Below are positions 1-8,511 of a stretch of DNA of 35,894 bases, piece after piece. Source of the DNA: an uncultured Clostridia bacterium. GTDB taxonomy: Bacteria; Bacillota; Clostridia; Oscillospirales; Acutalibacteraceae. A program made the position numbers and the translations under genes. Below the pieces are notes generated by a model. That model saw only the letters and a list, made by a program, of their open reading frames with translations, did no database searches and was not told where the DNA came from. The stretch spans positions 1 through 35,894 of the forward strand of contig CANPWP010000017.1 in the NCBI GenBank assembly GCA_947584595.1. Direction: 5' to 3'. Within the stretch, counting starts at the first letter, position 1; each line of letters opens with the position of its first letter.

Positions 1-251
1 TTTTTTAAAATGAGATTTTCCTCCTCAAGCTCTGCGTTGCGGCGCTGAAGTGCTTTTATTTGCTTTGCTGTCAGAACGGTATCATCATCCATACGAACCT
101 GAGAATATTTTCTAACTCAATTGGATAATGTCGATTATGATATGCCGTATTTCTTCTGAATATCTGCGTAAGATTTCCCTGACTGGTGAAGATTTACGAT
201 TGTTTTCTTAAACTCCTCGCTGTATTTTGTCGAACTTTTTCTGCTACTCAT
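1..251 (-). pseudogene. IS3-type transposase OrfA, 5' part with two nonsense codons
   Basis: Read on the minus strand from an ATG at 251-249, the frame begins MSSRKSSTKYSEEFKKTIVN and continues with a helix-turn-helix of the OrfA type (QSGKSYADIQKKYGIS). After two stop codons it ends in the usual OrfA coiled-coil tail (TAKQIKALQRRNAELEEEN). The stops are TAA at 137-135 and TGA at 119-117; the second falls where a Trp (TGG) is expected in SNWV. The reading frame is otherwise intact, so the decay looks recent and by point mutation. The gene runs off the left edge, so OrfB and the far terminal repeat are not visible. OrfA is the DNA-binding half of the IS3-family transposase. The assignment rests on motif recall. 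Confidence 0.75.
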
Positions 252-316
252 TTTTATCCTTCCTTTCCTTGCTCTCTATTTTTTCACACTTGTCTTTTTT
301 AGTATACATCCATTAT

Positions 317-460
317 TTCTATTACTGGAAAACATTTACAAGCGTAAAAGATTTAAACAGAAAACTTAAAGAGCACTTGGAATGGAGCAACAACAAGTCG
401 ATGAGAACACTTGGTTGGAAAAGCGCCAAACAACTTTTGGCGGAGAAGCTCTCTGCCTGA
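317..460 (+). pseudogene. C-terminal remnant of a DDE (rve-type) transposase
   Basis: About 47 codons starting FYYWKTFTSVKDL and ending at TAA 458-460 match the conserved tail of integrase-core transposases (EWSNNKSMRTLGWKSAKQLL). Upstream, the same frame gives a low-complexity Ser/Phe/Leu stretch that is not transposase, so only the 3' end survives. It faces away from the OrfA remnant at 1-251, which suggests two different elements met here or one inserted into the other. The catalytic Asp and Glu residues are absent, so it is not functional. The exact left boundary is uncertain. Confidence 0.6.
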
Positions 461-466
461 GCCGTC

Positions 467-521
467 GTTTTTGAACGCCTTTTCCGTTCTGCTACGCTTT
501 ACTCCAAAGGTGTTCAAAAAC
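467..521. repeat. 16-bp inverted repeat next to the transposase remnant
   Basis: The arm 467-482 (GTTTTTGAACGCCTTT) pairs with 506-521 (AAAGGTGTTCAAAAAC) at all 16 positions with one G-T wobble and a 23-nt loop. It lies just after the transposase stop codon at 460, so it is probably the old element's terminal hairpin or transcription stop. No clean T-tract follows it. Confidence 0.5.
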
Positions 522-613
522 ATTCTACCATATTGTTGCTTTTATTTTTTTCCTAAAATGGTTCACATCTATTTACAACGCAGAGATATTTACAGCTTTT
601 TGCATCATATCTA

Positions 614-642
614 TTGATAAAAATTGCCACTTATGATAAACT
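614..642 (+). promoter_or_regulatory. Candidate promoter of the nnrE operon
   Basis: TTGATA (614-619), a 17-bp spacer and TAAACT (637-642), 38 nt before the nnrE start. A TATAAT at 643-648 is also present but has no fitting -35. A GAGGT ribosome site at 671-675 serves the ATG at 680. Confidence 0.4.
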
Positions 643-679
643 TATAATAAACACATAGATATATTAAAAGAGGTATAAT

Positions 680-1540
680 ATGGAGCATGTTGTTTCTGTA
701 AGTAATATGAGAAAAAGCGACGCTCACACTATTGAGCACCACATATCGGGCAAAGAGCTTATGAGAAGAGCGGCTGAAGGTGTTTTTTCTTCTATGGACT
801 TTACTAAAAAAAGAGTTGCAATTATTTGCGGAAGCGGAAATAACGGAGGAGACGGTTACGCTCTTGCCGAAATTTGTGCCGATAACAATATATCCTGCAA
901 TGTTTTCAGAACTTCTGAACACTTTTCCGAAGACGGTCTTTACTACTGCAAGCGTGCAGAGAAAAAAGGCATATTTATAGATATGCTTGATGAAGATATA
1001 AGCCTTGAAGATTACGATATAATTGTTGATTGTATTTTCGGCACGGGCTTTAAAGGCGAACCCGAGGGGCTTGCAAAAACCGCCATTGAAAAAATCAATA
1101 ATTCGGGGACTTATGTTGTAAGCGTAGATATCAACAGCGGTCTTAACGGTGATTCCGGTATTGCAAAATGTGCGGTAAAATCAAATCTTACGGTATCTAT
1201 CGGTTATTATAAAACAGGAATGTTTTTAAACGACGCTCCAAAATATATAAAGAAGCTTGTCAATAAAGATATCGGGATACACCTTGAACAACAGCAGTAC
1301 CATTTAATTAATAAATCCCAGACAAAGCATTTTATGGGATACGGTTCAGAGGTAATGACGGCTGAAGAATTTTGTGAAAAGTTTGAAATTGATTTAAATG
1401 AGCCGGATTTTGTAAACGCAGTTGTTTCAAAATCCTGCCAGACAAAAAAGATTTTAATTATTAAAAATACAAAAACTTTAATGATTGCAGACCAGACCTA
1501 TGTTTATTTTCAGGCTGATTATGCGAAAACAAAGGATTAA
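680..1540 (+). CDS. nnrE: NAD(P)H-hydrate epimerase (YjeF N-terminal domain)
   Basis: This enzyme interconverts R and S epimers of hydrated NAD(P)H (NADHX/NADPHX), damaged cofactors formed by heat, acid or GAPDH side reactions, so that a dehydratase can repair them. The YjeF-N Rossmann fold is clear: the N-terminal helix (MRKSDAHTIEHHISGKELM), the glycine loop CGSGNNGGDGYALA at 50-63, DCIFGTGFKGE at 117-127 and VSVDINSGLNGDSG at 147-160. Many bacterial homologues are about 500 residues with a C-terminal NnrD dehydratase. This 286-residue protein lacks that domain and instead ends in about 70 unrecognised residues after position 215. An AGAGGT site precedes the ATG. It is followed after 12 nt by the SseB-like gene, so the two are probably co-transcribed. 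The dehydratase must be encoded elsewhere. Confidence 0.85.
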   Translation: MEHVVSVSNMRKSDAHTIEHHISGKELMRRAAEGVFSSMDFTKKRVAIICGSGNNGGDGYALAEICADNNISCNVFRTSEHFSEDGLYYCKRAEKKGIFIDMLDEDISLEDYDIIVDCIFGTGFKGEPEGLAKTAIEKINNSGTYVVSVDINSGLNGDSGIAKCAVKSNLTVSIGYYKTGMFLNDAPKYIKKLVNKDIGIHLEQQQYHLINKSQTKHFMGYGSEVMTAEEFCEKFEIDLNEPDFVNAVVSKSCQTKKILIIKNTKTLMIADQTYVYFQADYAKTKD

Positions 1541-1552
1541 CAGGAGGTAACA

Positions 1553-2359
1553 ATGGAAATTTCAAAAAACATAAATGTAAATAATCCTGAATTGCTTGTT
1601 GCAATTGAAAATATGCAGGAAAACAATACAAAAGAAACTGTAGACGAAATGGTAAATCAAGCTATGAAGGCAAGGTTTATAACGCCAGCTAAAGTTCATG
1701 CACCGGAAAATGTTGCAAAAACAAAAAACGGAAAAACAATTATGCAGCAGCAAAGCCAGGTTCAGTTTCAGCTGATTCAAAATGAGAATAAAGAGCAGTA
1801 TTTTCCTGCTTTTACCGATGTTGACGAGCTTAATAAATGGAGCGGCTGCGATAAAGGCTTTACATTAACAGTTATGACATTTACCGATTATGCAAATATT
1901 TTGGCAGACCCTAAATGTCCTATACAAGGTTTTGTTATTAATCCGTTCGGCAAAAGCGTAGCCTTTCCAAAAGGAATGGTTATGAATCTTATGCAACAGG
2001 CTCAGGCTAAGCAAAACGGAGGATTTTATAAAAAACAGTTCAAGCAAAATGAAAGACTTGAATTTAAAGACCCCGAAGAATATCCGATTGATCTAATGGC
2101 GGCAGTAATTGGAATTTTGCAGGAGAGAGACGATGTAAACGCCGCTTATTTAAAGCTTTTTAAGCCTGAAAGCGACGATAAGCAAAGCTACCTTATAATA
2201 GTTGATTTTAACGGCGATATGAACGAAATTTTCACAGCAATAGGAAATGCGGCATCGCCTCATTTAAACGGAATGCAGCTTAGTATGATGCCGTACAGCC
2301 TTGAAATTGCCAAAAAGGCAGTAGCAAACGTTGAGCCTTTCTATATAAAGGAAGATTAA
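1553..2359 (+). CDS. SseB-family protein (N- and C-terminal SseB domains)
   Basis: A 268-residue cytoplasmic protein. After a 65-residue N-terminal region it has the SseB N-terminal domain (YFPAFTDVDELNKWSG, about 83-98, then GFVINPFGKSVAFPKGM near 122-140). The SseB C-terminal domain runs from about 185 to the end (DVNAAYLKLFKPESDDKQSYLIIV). SseB was named for effects on enhanced serine sensitivity in E. coli; its biochemical role is not settled, and type III secretion paralogues use the same name. A near-perfect AGGAGGT site (1541-1547) precedes the ATG. The gene is the second of a two-gene unit with nnrE, and a terminator hairpin overlaps its stop codon. Confidence 0.75.
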   Translation: MEISKNINVNNPELLVAIENMQENNTKETVDEMVNQAMKARFITPAKVHAPENVAKTKNGKTIMQQQSQVQFQLIQNENKEQYFPAFTDVDELNKWSGCDKGFTLTVMTFTDYANILADPKCPIQGFVINPFGKSVAFPKGMVMNLMQQAQAKQNGGFYKKQFKQNERLEFKDPEEYPIDLMAAVIGILQERDDVNAAYLKLFKPESDDKQSYLIIVDFNGDMNEIFTAIGNAASPHLNGMQLSMMPYSLEIAKKAVANVEPFYIKED

Positions 2360-2375
2360 AAAATCTTCCATTTTT
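2350..2375 (+). terminator. Intrinsic terminator of the nnrE-sseB operon
   Basis: GGAAGATT (2350-2357) pairs perfectly with AATCTTCC (2362-2369) around an AAAA loop, followed by ATTTTT. The stem includes the first base of the TAA stop codon of the preceding gene. Confidence 0.75.
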
Positions 2376-2494
2376 GTAATTATATTTTTAACAACACTTA
2401 AATTATATTTTAATAAATTGTTTTAATCCCACTTCAATACGGTAAATTTTAATAATAAATATATTTTTTTGAAATTGCCTTATATAACTATGAT

Positions 2495-2519
2495 AGTCGG
2501 TTATAGTCGATTTAAGTCG
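2495..2519 (+). promoter_or_regulatory. Three AGTCG direct repeats at exact 10-bp spacing
   Basis: AGTCG occurs at 2495-2499, 2505-2509 and 2515-2519, each inside an AT-rich 10-mer (TGATAGTCGG, TTATAGTCGA, TTTAAGTCGA). The array ends 23 bp before the -35 box of the following promoter, on one face of the helix. This is the layout expected for head-to-tail binding of an activator of the response-regulator type. Confidence 0.55.
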
Positions 2520-2542
2520 ATAAATTTCTCTTAAAATTATGC

Positions 2543-2571
2543 TTGACAAATAGAGGCAATAGAAGTACAAT
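2543..2571 (+). promoter_or_regulatory. Strong sigma-A promoter of the secreted repeat protein
   Basis: TTGACA (2543-2548), a 17-bp spacer and TACAAT (2566-2571). The start site should fall near 2578, giving a leader of about 137 nt. The leader holds a 7-bp perfect stem (GTTTCGT 2651-2657 with ACGAAAC 2668-2674) and two GGTCGGA direct copies. An AAGGAGGA ribosome site lies just before the ATG at 2715. Confidence 0.8.
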
Positions 2572-2714
2572 GTTTTATGTAAGAGTAGCCGTTGTAATTT
2601 GTGACAAACGGATATTGAAAAATGGTCAATGGTCGGATTTTCGTTTGAATGTTTCGTGTAGGTCGGAACGAAACTGCACAAAAATGGCAAACTCATAAAT
2701 AAGGAGGAATTTTT

Positions 2715-5700
2715 ATGAAACGATTAAGAACAAAAGTCGTAGCGTCGATAGTTGCTGTGCTGATACTCTTCTGCAGTCTGCCAATGGGCAATGTTATAGC
2801 ATTGGGTACAACTCCGTCTAACGGTACAACTATTACATTTAGTGCAAATTCAGCTATTAATTATTATGATGTTAACACACAAGAGGATGGATACTACTAC
2901 TCTTTTGAGGAACTTCTTAACCCAACCTACAAAGAAGAACTTGAAAGTAGTTATGGTTACAGTATTGAAAAAGACCGTGACAATAATTATAAAGTAACTT
3001 TCAATAATTATAAAAAATCACAATTCCCTTTTATAATTACAAAAAATAATGATGATGTTACTATTAAGGTTAAAGCACAATATTCATCTACCAGTGAATC
3101 AGAAATTACTATTAACCCAAGTGGATACTATTCATTTCAATTTTCTAAAATGTCTTCGGGGGAAAATTCTGCTAAGGTTAGTGTAGAAACAATTAACCCA
3201 ACCTATTTAGTAACAGCTCCGAGTGATCAGACAGGCTATACATTTGCTCCAGATAGCAAATTCGACAATATGGAGTCTGATACGGAAGGAAACTTTGAGT
3301 TTAGCATTACATCACAGATTGGTTATAAGAAACCCGAAGTTAGGGTTACGGGAGGAACTCTTGAGACAAATAATCAAGAAGTTAATCTTGATGTAGGAAC
3401 GAAATTTGACTATAAAATAACAGGAATTAACAAAAATGTTACTATTAGATACACCGGCGGTAAACAAACTTATACGGTGGATTTTAATAATGAAACAGGT
3501 TATGATTTTCATACCACAACCGGTAGTAATACCATTGAACATGGCGGGTCTCTGACCTTTTATGTAATACCAGATGATGGATATAAATCAATTACAAAAG
3601 ATGATATTCAGGTAAAAAAGGCTGATGGATCATCAGTTGCTGCTGGTAGTGTGACTTCACCCTCCAATAACCAATTCCTGCTGACAGGTGTAAAAGAAAA
3701 TGTTAAGCTTTATCTCAGTAACACCGGAATGCAAACCTATACAGTAACAGCTCCGACTACAGTAACAGGATATACATTTGATTTTGACTCCAACTCCGGT
3801 TACAATAGTTGGGAGTCGCATACGGATGGAACATTTAAGTTTACAGTTACAGCTGCTACTGGTTATAAAGAACCTACTGTAAATGTTAGTTCTGGAACGA
3901 TTCAAAAGGAAGGTGATTCATCTGTTACTGATGGCGGAACGAAATATACATATTCAGTATCTGGAATTAAACAAAATATCACTATAACATGTACTGGTGG
4001 CAAAGAGACTTATAAGGTAAAATTTGCTGAAGAAATAATTGGTTATAATTTGTATTCCGCAAGTAGTGATAACTCCACTACAGTTGAATATGGCAATTCT
4101 TTTAGTTTTTATGTAGTGCCTAAAGATGGCTATAAAGCTGTCACAGAAAGTAATATTACTGTACAAAAGACTGGTAAAGAAGAAACATCTAATAGTACTG
4201 TTAGATCACTTGGTAATAATCAGTATCAATTGCTCAACGTAACCGAGGATGTTACAATTTCTGTTAATGGTGCAGAGCAAACCTATACAATTACATTACC
4301 GTCATCTAAAACGGAATATAGTGTATCGGTTGACAGCCAAGATGATGTTAGCGGACAGAATGGCTCATACACGATAAAATATAACAAATCATTTAGCTTC
4401 AAAGTTACTTTAAAGGAAGGCTATACCGATTCATCAATTGTCGTTTCTGCTAACAACAAGGAATTATCAGAAGACGAAGGTAGTTTTGATGATAATACAA
4501 AAAAATACACTATTTCCAACGTTACTGCGGATCAAACTATTACCATATCTGGTGTGTCAAAAAACGTATATAGTGTTGAATATGTTTCTATTGGTCAAGG
4601 ATACACCCTGACTACTACAGACCCAACCAGTCAGGTTTCACATGGTACAAAATTAAAGTTTACTCTGACCTTGAAAGACGGCTATAAAGCTGATAGTATT
4701 CCGACCGTAAATGTAGCAGGTGTTTCTACTGAGAATGTTCAAGTTACTAAAGAATCCGATACAGTTTACAGTGTTACAGTAACTGTAAAAAATAACATAA
4801 CAGGCTTTACAGTTTCTGGAATAACCGAAAAGAAATATAAAGTTGTATTTGAAAGCGAAACAGGTTTTACAGTTAGTGACGAAAATGGTGAAAGAGAAAA
4901 TATTGCTCACGGTGCAACCTATAGTTTTAAAGTTAGTGCAAAGTCAGGTTATCGACTGGTAAGTGTAGCAGTTTCCACCAAAGGAGGAAACGATAAAACT
5001 CAGTTAAATCCGATTAATGACACATATTATATTAACAATATTAACACAGACAAAACCATCACTGTTATATTGGAAAAAGTTACTCTTACCGTAACCTATA
5101 ATGATTCACTGAATTCAGAAAACCCTGAAACAATTGTAACATATACAGTTGATGGTGTAAAAGTGAACGGCAGTGATGATACCGACAGCAAGTATGGTTC
5201 TGTGGATACAAGTAGCGGTACCGTTACTTTAGCTGGTGAACCTGGCAAAAAATATGGCGAATGCTATAAGTTTGACGGCTGGTTTGATAATGGCAATAGT
5301 GATAAAAAAGGAGCAACTATTGATTTAGGAAATGCTGATGCGTCACTTACCCTTACCGCAAAATGGACTCCGGATTGGAGCCAGATCTTTACTTTGCAAT
5401 GGGATGGCGATGCAAATACAATTAAGGACGCTAAATTAACTATCAAATATGGACCCGGAGTACTAGAAGATAAAGTTCCGATTCTTGAAGATGCACAAAT
5501 TACAAAGATGGGTGTGTACTATACAAACGACTCTACAGCATTAAATGATGATGCAAAATTACAAACATTGAAAGAATACTTTGTTGATGGCGGAAGGATT
5601 ACAGAAACAAAATCTGTAAGACAAATTATTCCGAATAGTGATAAATCAGTGGTTCTGTATGTTTATGTAACATCTTATAATGACATAACTTATTGGAAGA

Positions 5701-5831
5701 GTTTTGAGCAGAGTTTTACAGGCGTTACAACTGATCGCTATGCTGTTGGCTGGATCGAATTAACGCTTAAAGATGGAAGTAAACAATATATTTATACAGA
5801 CCTTGAAACTATTAATGCTAATCAAGAATAA
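2715..5831 (+). CDS. Large secreted multi-repeat surface protein
   Basis: A 1038-residue exported protein of unknown specific function, probably an adhesin or extracellular structural protein. It starts with a signal peptide (basic MKRLRTK, hydrophobic core to about residue 29). From about residue 163 come seven modules of 75-95 residues, mostly opening with TYTV/TYKV and carrying a central DGYK- or TGYK-like motif; starts are near 163, 252, 341, 432, 523, 618 and 708. Modules 1 and 3 resemble each other most, as do 2 and 4 (an A-B-A-B order). Residues about 789-887 form a Listeria-Bacteroides/InlB-type B repeat (KYGECYKFDGWFDNG, LTLTAKW). The last 150 residues are an unrecognised domain. There is no LPxTG motif, SLH domain or C-terminal membrane anchor, so attachment is unclear. 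It is monocistronic, between its own promoter and a strong terminator. Composition is rich in Thr, Ser, Asn and Lys. Confidence 0.75.
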   Translation: MKRLRTKVVASIVAVLILFCSLPMGNVIALGTTPSNGTTITFSANSAINYYDVNTQEDGYYYSFEELLNPTYKEELESSYGYSIEKDRDNNYKVTFNNYKKSQFPFIITKNNDDVTIKVKAQYSSTSESEITINPSGYYSFQFSKMSSGENSAKVSVETINPTYLVTAPSDQTGYTFAPDSKFDNMESDTEGNFEFSITSQIGYKKPEVRVTGGTLETNNQEVNLDVGTKFDYKITGINKNVTIRYTGGKQTYTVDFNNETGYDFHTTTGSNTIEHGGSLTFYVIPDDGYKSITKDDIQVKKADGSSVAAGSVTSPSNNQFLLTGVKENVKLYLSNTGMQTYTVTAPTTVTGYTFDFDSNSGYNSWESHTDGTFKFTVTAATGYKEPTVNVSSGTIQKEGDSSVTDGGTKYTYSVSGIKQNITITCTGGKETYKVKFAEEIIGYNLYSASSDNSTTVEYGNSFSFYVVPKDGYKAVTESNITVQKTGKEETSNSTVRSLGNNQYQLLNVTEDVTISVNGAEQTYTITLPSSKTEYSVSVDSQDDVSGQNGSYTIKYNKSFSFKVTLKEGYTDSSIVVSANNKELSEDEGSFDDNTKKYTISNVTADQTITISGVSKNVYSVEYVSIGQGYTLTTTDPTSQVSHGTKLKFTLTLKDGYKADSIPTVNVAGVSTENVQVTKESDTVYSVTVTVKNNITGFTVSGITEKKYKVVFESETGFTVSDENGERENIAHGATYSFKVSAKSGYRLVSVAVSTKGGNDKTQLNPINDTYYINNINTDKTITVILEKVTLTVTYNDSLNSENPETIVTYTVDGVKVNGSDDTDSKYGSVDTSSGTVTLAGEPGKKYGECYKFDGWFDNGNSDKKGATIDLGNADASLTLTAKWTPDWSQIFTLQWDGDANTIKDAKLTIKYGPGVLEDKVPILEDAQITKMGVYYTNDSTALNDDAKLQTLKEYFVDGGRITETKSVRQIIPNSDKSVVLYVYVTSYNDITYWKSFEQSFTGVTTDRYAVGWIELTLKDGSKQYIYTDLETINANQE

Positions 5832-5978
5832 TTGAATTAGCAGTACAAAGGGATAATTAATTCAGGATAATTTTAAAGTTTTGATTTTTCCCTGAATTTC
5901 AGATGGCGAATAAATTAATTTTTGGTAGCCCGTAATAAAAATAAATATATTTTGTCAGCGTTTATGGATGCTGTACAT

Positions 5979-6020
5979 AAAACCCCCGAAACCGAAAGTA
6001 TTTTCGGTTTCGGGGGTTTT
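5979..6020 (+). terminator. Strong intrinsic terminator after the surface protein gene
   Basis: A perfect 19-bp stem: 5979-5997 (AAAACCCCCGAAACCGAAA) pairs with 6002-6020 around a 4-nt loop (GTAT). It lies about 150 nt after the stop codon and has A/T runs on both sides, so it could work in either direction. Confidence 0.85.
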
Positions 6021-6486
6021 AATTTTTGTATTAAGTAGAACTGTCTTAATTAAACATAGATATACAATTGCAACTTAAAAAATAAAGGACGAAATATAAT
6101 TTAGAATTGTAATAATAAAATATATTAAAGAACTGCATAAAAGGTTTCTCATTCTAACGTAAACGGAACAAAAAGCAGATACAGTCGTAACTATCTTTAA
6201 AAAGATGCTAATATTATACATAAGATTTTAATAAAAAGTGACGGTTTTATAGAAAATGATAAACAATTAGAATTGTGCTTTTCTTTTGATAATTACTTAA
6301 AAAATCGTCTTGCATTAGGCATAAAAATATGATAGCATTAAAATGATAGCGATAATCAAAATGTAAAATTAACAAATATTTTTAAACGTATAAAATTCAT
6401 ACTAATTAAAAATTAGTGCAAGTTAAAAAAGACTTTACACACTAAGTTATTCCCGTAAAAAATTAATCAAGGAGTGGAATTACTTT
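6021..6486. other. AT-rich intergenic region before the phosphate symporter
   Basis: 466 nt with no convincing coding sequence on either strand. It contains a candidate promoter at 6310-6338 (TTGCAT, 17 bp, TAGCAT), the short direct repeat ATGATAGC (about 6329 and 6343) and one TTAACA that could be a Pho-box half site. No structured RNA was recognised. Confidence 0.5.
6310..6338 (+). promoter_or_regulatory. Candidate promoter of the Na/Pi symporter gene
   Basis: TTGCAT (6310-6315), a 17-bp spacer and TAGCAT (6333-6338), giving a leader of about 140 nt before the ATG at 6487. Confidence 0.4.
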
Positions 6487-8244
6487 ATGGATATTTTTTC
6501 TGTGTTTTCGCTTTTAGGCGGACTGTCATTCTTTTTATTTGGAATGAACATACTTGGCGACGGTCTTGAAAAGCTTTCAGGCGGAAGATTTGAAAAAACG
6601 CTGGAGAAGATGACATCTAATACTATAAAAGGATTTTTTCTGGGCGCAGGCGTAACGGCAGTTATTCAGTCCTCATCTGCTACAACGGTAATGGTTGTAG
6701 GATTTGTAAACTCAGGTATTATGAAACTCAAACAGGCAATAGGCATTATTATGGGTGCCAATGTGGGTACTACAATTACTGCATGGGTTTTAAGTCTTTC
6801 TGGCATTGAGGGCGACAGCTTTATAATGCAGATGTTAAAGCCGATTAACTTTTCTCCTCTTATTGCTTTTGTGGGTATTATTCTTATAATGTTTACAAAA
6901 ACGGGCAGTAAAAAAAATATCGGCGGTATTTTATTAGGCTTTGCTATTCTTATGTTCGGTATGGATCTAATGAGTGATTCAGTTGCTCCGCTTGCTAATG
7001 TTCCTGAATTTACCGGCTTTTTAACTATGTTTCAGAATCCGTTCTTCGGCGTTCTCGCAGGTGCAGTTTTAACTGCAGTTATTCAAAGTTCAAGTGCTTC
7101 TGTGGGTATTTTACAGGCGCTTTCTGCAACGGGAAGTATTACATATTCAATGACAATTCCAATTGTAATGGGACAGAATATAGGCACTTGTGTTACGGCT
7201 ATGATTTCCTGTATCGGTGCAAAGAAAAACGCAAGGCGTGCCGCTTTTGTGCATTTGTATTTTAATATAATCGGGACGCTTGTATGGTTGGGCGTATTCT
7301 GTGGGGCAAATGCGTTTCTGCATTTTTCATTTGTTAACGAAGTTGTAGGACCTGCTGAAATAGCAATGATACATACAGCCTTTAACCTTCTTTCAACAGC
7401 ACTTCTGCTGCCGTTTTCAAAACAGCTTGAAAGGCTTGCCTGCATTACTATAAGAGATAAGGATGACGATGACGAAACAGTATTTATAGACGAGAGATTT
7501 TTGAACACGCCGTCAATAGCAACAGAACAATGTACTGCTATGACTTCTAAAATGGCTGATAGATCATACAAAACGATTCTTGAAGCCCTAAGACTTATAG
7601 ATAACTATGATGAAAAAATTGCAGAGCACATAATACAGAGCGAAGCAAAGGTCGACCAATATGAGGATGTTCTGGGGAGTTATCTTGTTAAACTAAGCAG
7701 TAAAAATCTTACATTAAAAGACAGCCGAGAGGTATCAAGACTTTTACACTGTATTAATGACTTTGAACGAATCAGCGACCATGCCGTAAATATTTGTGAA
7801 AGTGCTAAGGAAATGTATGATAAGAAAATCAATTTTACTGATAAGGCAAAAAAGGAGTTAGATGTTTTAATCAGCGCATTGACGGAGGTTCTTGAAACAA
7901 CGATTTTTGCTTTTCAGGGTAATAATATAAAACTTGCCGAAACGGTTGAACCTCTTGAACAGGTAATTGATAAATTGGCAAATAAAATTAAATCCCGTCA
8001 TATTAGGCGTTTGCGAAACGGTGAATGTACTATTGAAATGGGGTTTGTACTTACTGATTTGTTGACAAGCTGTGAGAGAGTTTCCGACCACTGTTCAAAT
8101 ATTGCAGTTTGTATTATTCAAATTAATAAAGAAAGCTTTGAAACTCACGAATACTTAAATGAGCTTAAATCAGAAGATGCAGGTAAGTTTAAAGAAAGAT
8201 ATTTAAGCTATAGTGAAAAATATGCATTGCCGAAAAATGTGTAA
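6487..8244 (+). CDS. Na+/phosphate symporter with C-terminal PhoU domain
   Basis: A 585-residue integral membrane protein of the Na/Pi-cotransporter (PF02690, NptA/YjbB) family, moving inorganic phosphate with Na+. The two inverted transport repeats are marked by their QSSSA signatures: QSSSATTVMVVGF from residue 61 and QSSSASVGILQAL from about 200, each among hydrophobic helices. A GAN(V/I)GT-like loop (MGANVGTTITAW, MGQNIGTCVTAM) follows each. Transmembrane segments fill the first 320 residues. Residues about 345-560 form a cytoplasmic PhoU-like helical bundle (DFERISDHAVNICESA and the mirrored CERVSDHCSNIAVCI), thought to sense or gate phosphate. The AAGGAGTGG ribosome site precedes the ATG. 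It is monocistronic with a terminator 70 nt downstream. Transport direction cannot be told from sequence. Confidence 0.85.
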   Translation: MDIFSVFSLLGGLSFFLFGMNILGDGLEKLSGGRFEKTLEKMTSNTIKGFFLGAGVTAVIQSSSATTVMVVGFVNSGIMKLKQAIGIIMGANVGTTITAWVLSLSGIEGDSFIMQMLKPINFSPLIAFVGIILIMFTKTGSKKNIGGILLGFAILMFGMDLMSDSVAPLANVPEFTGFLTMFQNPFFGVLAGAVLTAVIQSSSASVGILQALSATGSITYSMTIPIVMGQNIGTCVTAMISCIGAKKNARRAAFVHLYFNIIGTLVWLGVFCGANAFLHFSFVNEVVGPAEIAMIHTAFNLLSTALLLPFSKQLERLACITIRDKDDDDETVFIDERFLNTPSIATEQCTAMTSKMADRSYKTILEALRLIDNYDEKIAEHIIQSEAKVDQYEDVLGSYLVKLSSKNLTLKDSREVSRLLHCINDFERISDHAVNICESAKEMYDKKINFTDKAKKELDVLISALTEVLETTIFAFQGNNIKLAETVEPLEQVIDKLANKIKSRHIRRLRNGECTIEMGFVLTDLLTSCERVSDHCSNIAVCIIQINKESFETHEYLNELKSEDAGKFKERYLSYSEKYALPKNV

Positions 8245-8312
8245 AATGTTTTAATATTAATTTCGGTTTTTTGATTTTTGATATATCTAAATTCAAATGA
8301 TAAAATAATTTT

Positions 8313-8342
8313 AAGGACAAAGGCGTTTTGCTTTTGTCCTTT
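8313..8342 (+). terminator. Intrinsic terminator after the Na/Pi symporter gene
   Basis: AAGGACAAA (from 8313) pairs with TTTTGTCCTT ending at 8342, followed by further T. Between this hairpin and the promoter at 8512 (about 170 nt) I see no gene or structured element. Confidence 0.7.
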
Positions 8343-8511
8343 TGTATAAAATGAAGCATTTAATGAGGTATTAAATGGCACCTAAAGTTTTATTCCGAAA
8401 AGGATACGGCAAGCAATAAAATATTTTCAGAATTTGTTATAGTTATGACTATATAATTGGTATTATCATAATTGTTTTTGTAAATTAAAACATTTTCTTT
8501 CCTTATTAACA

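Noticed and set aside
2578..2714. Cyclic di-GMP or other known riboswitch in the surface protein leader
   Set aside because: The conserved core sequences of the known classes are absent; only generic hairpins are seen.
6369..6390. Pho box before the Na/Pi symporter
   Set aside because: Only one TTAACA and a loose second match at about the right distance; too weak in such AT-rich DNA.
7083..7571. 162-codon open frame on the minus strand within the Na/Pi symporter gene
   Set aside because: It lies wholly inside a clear membrane protein gene, has no ribosome site and shows no recognisable motif; it mirrors the codon bias of the real gene.
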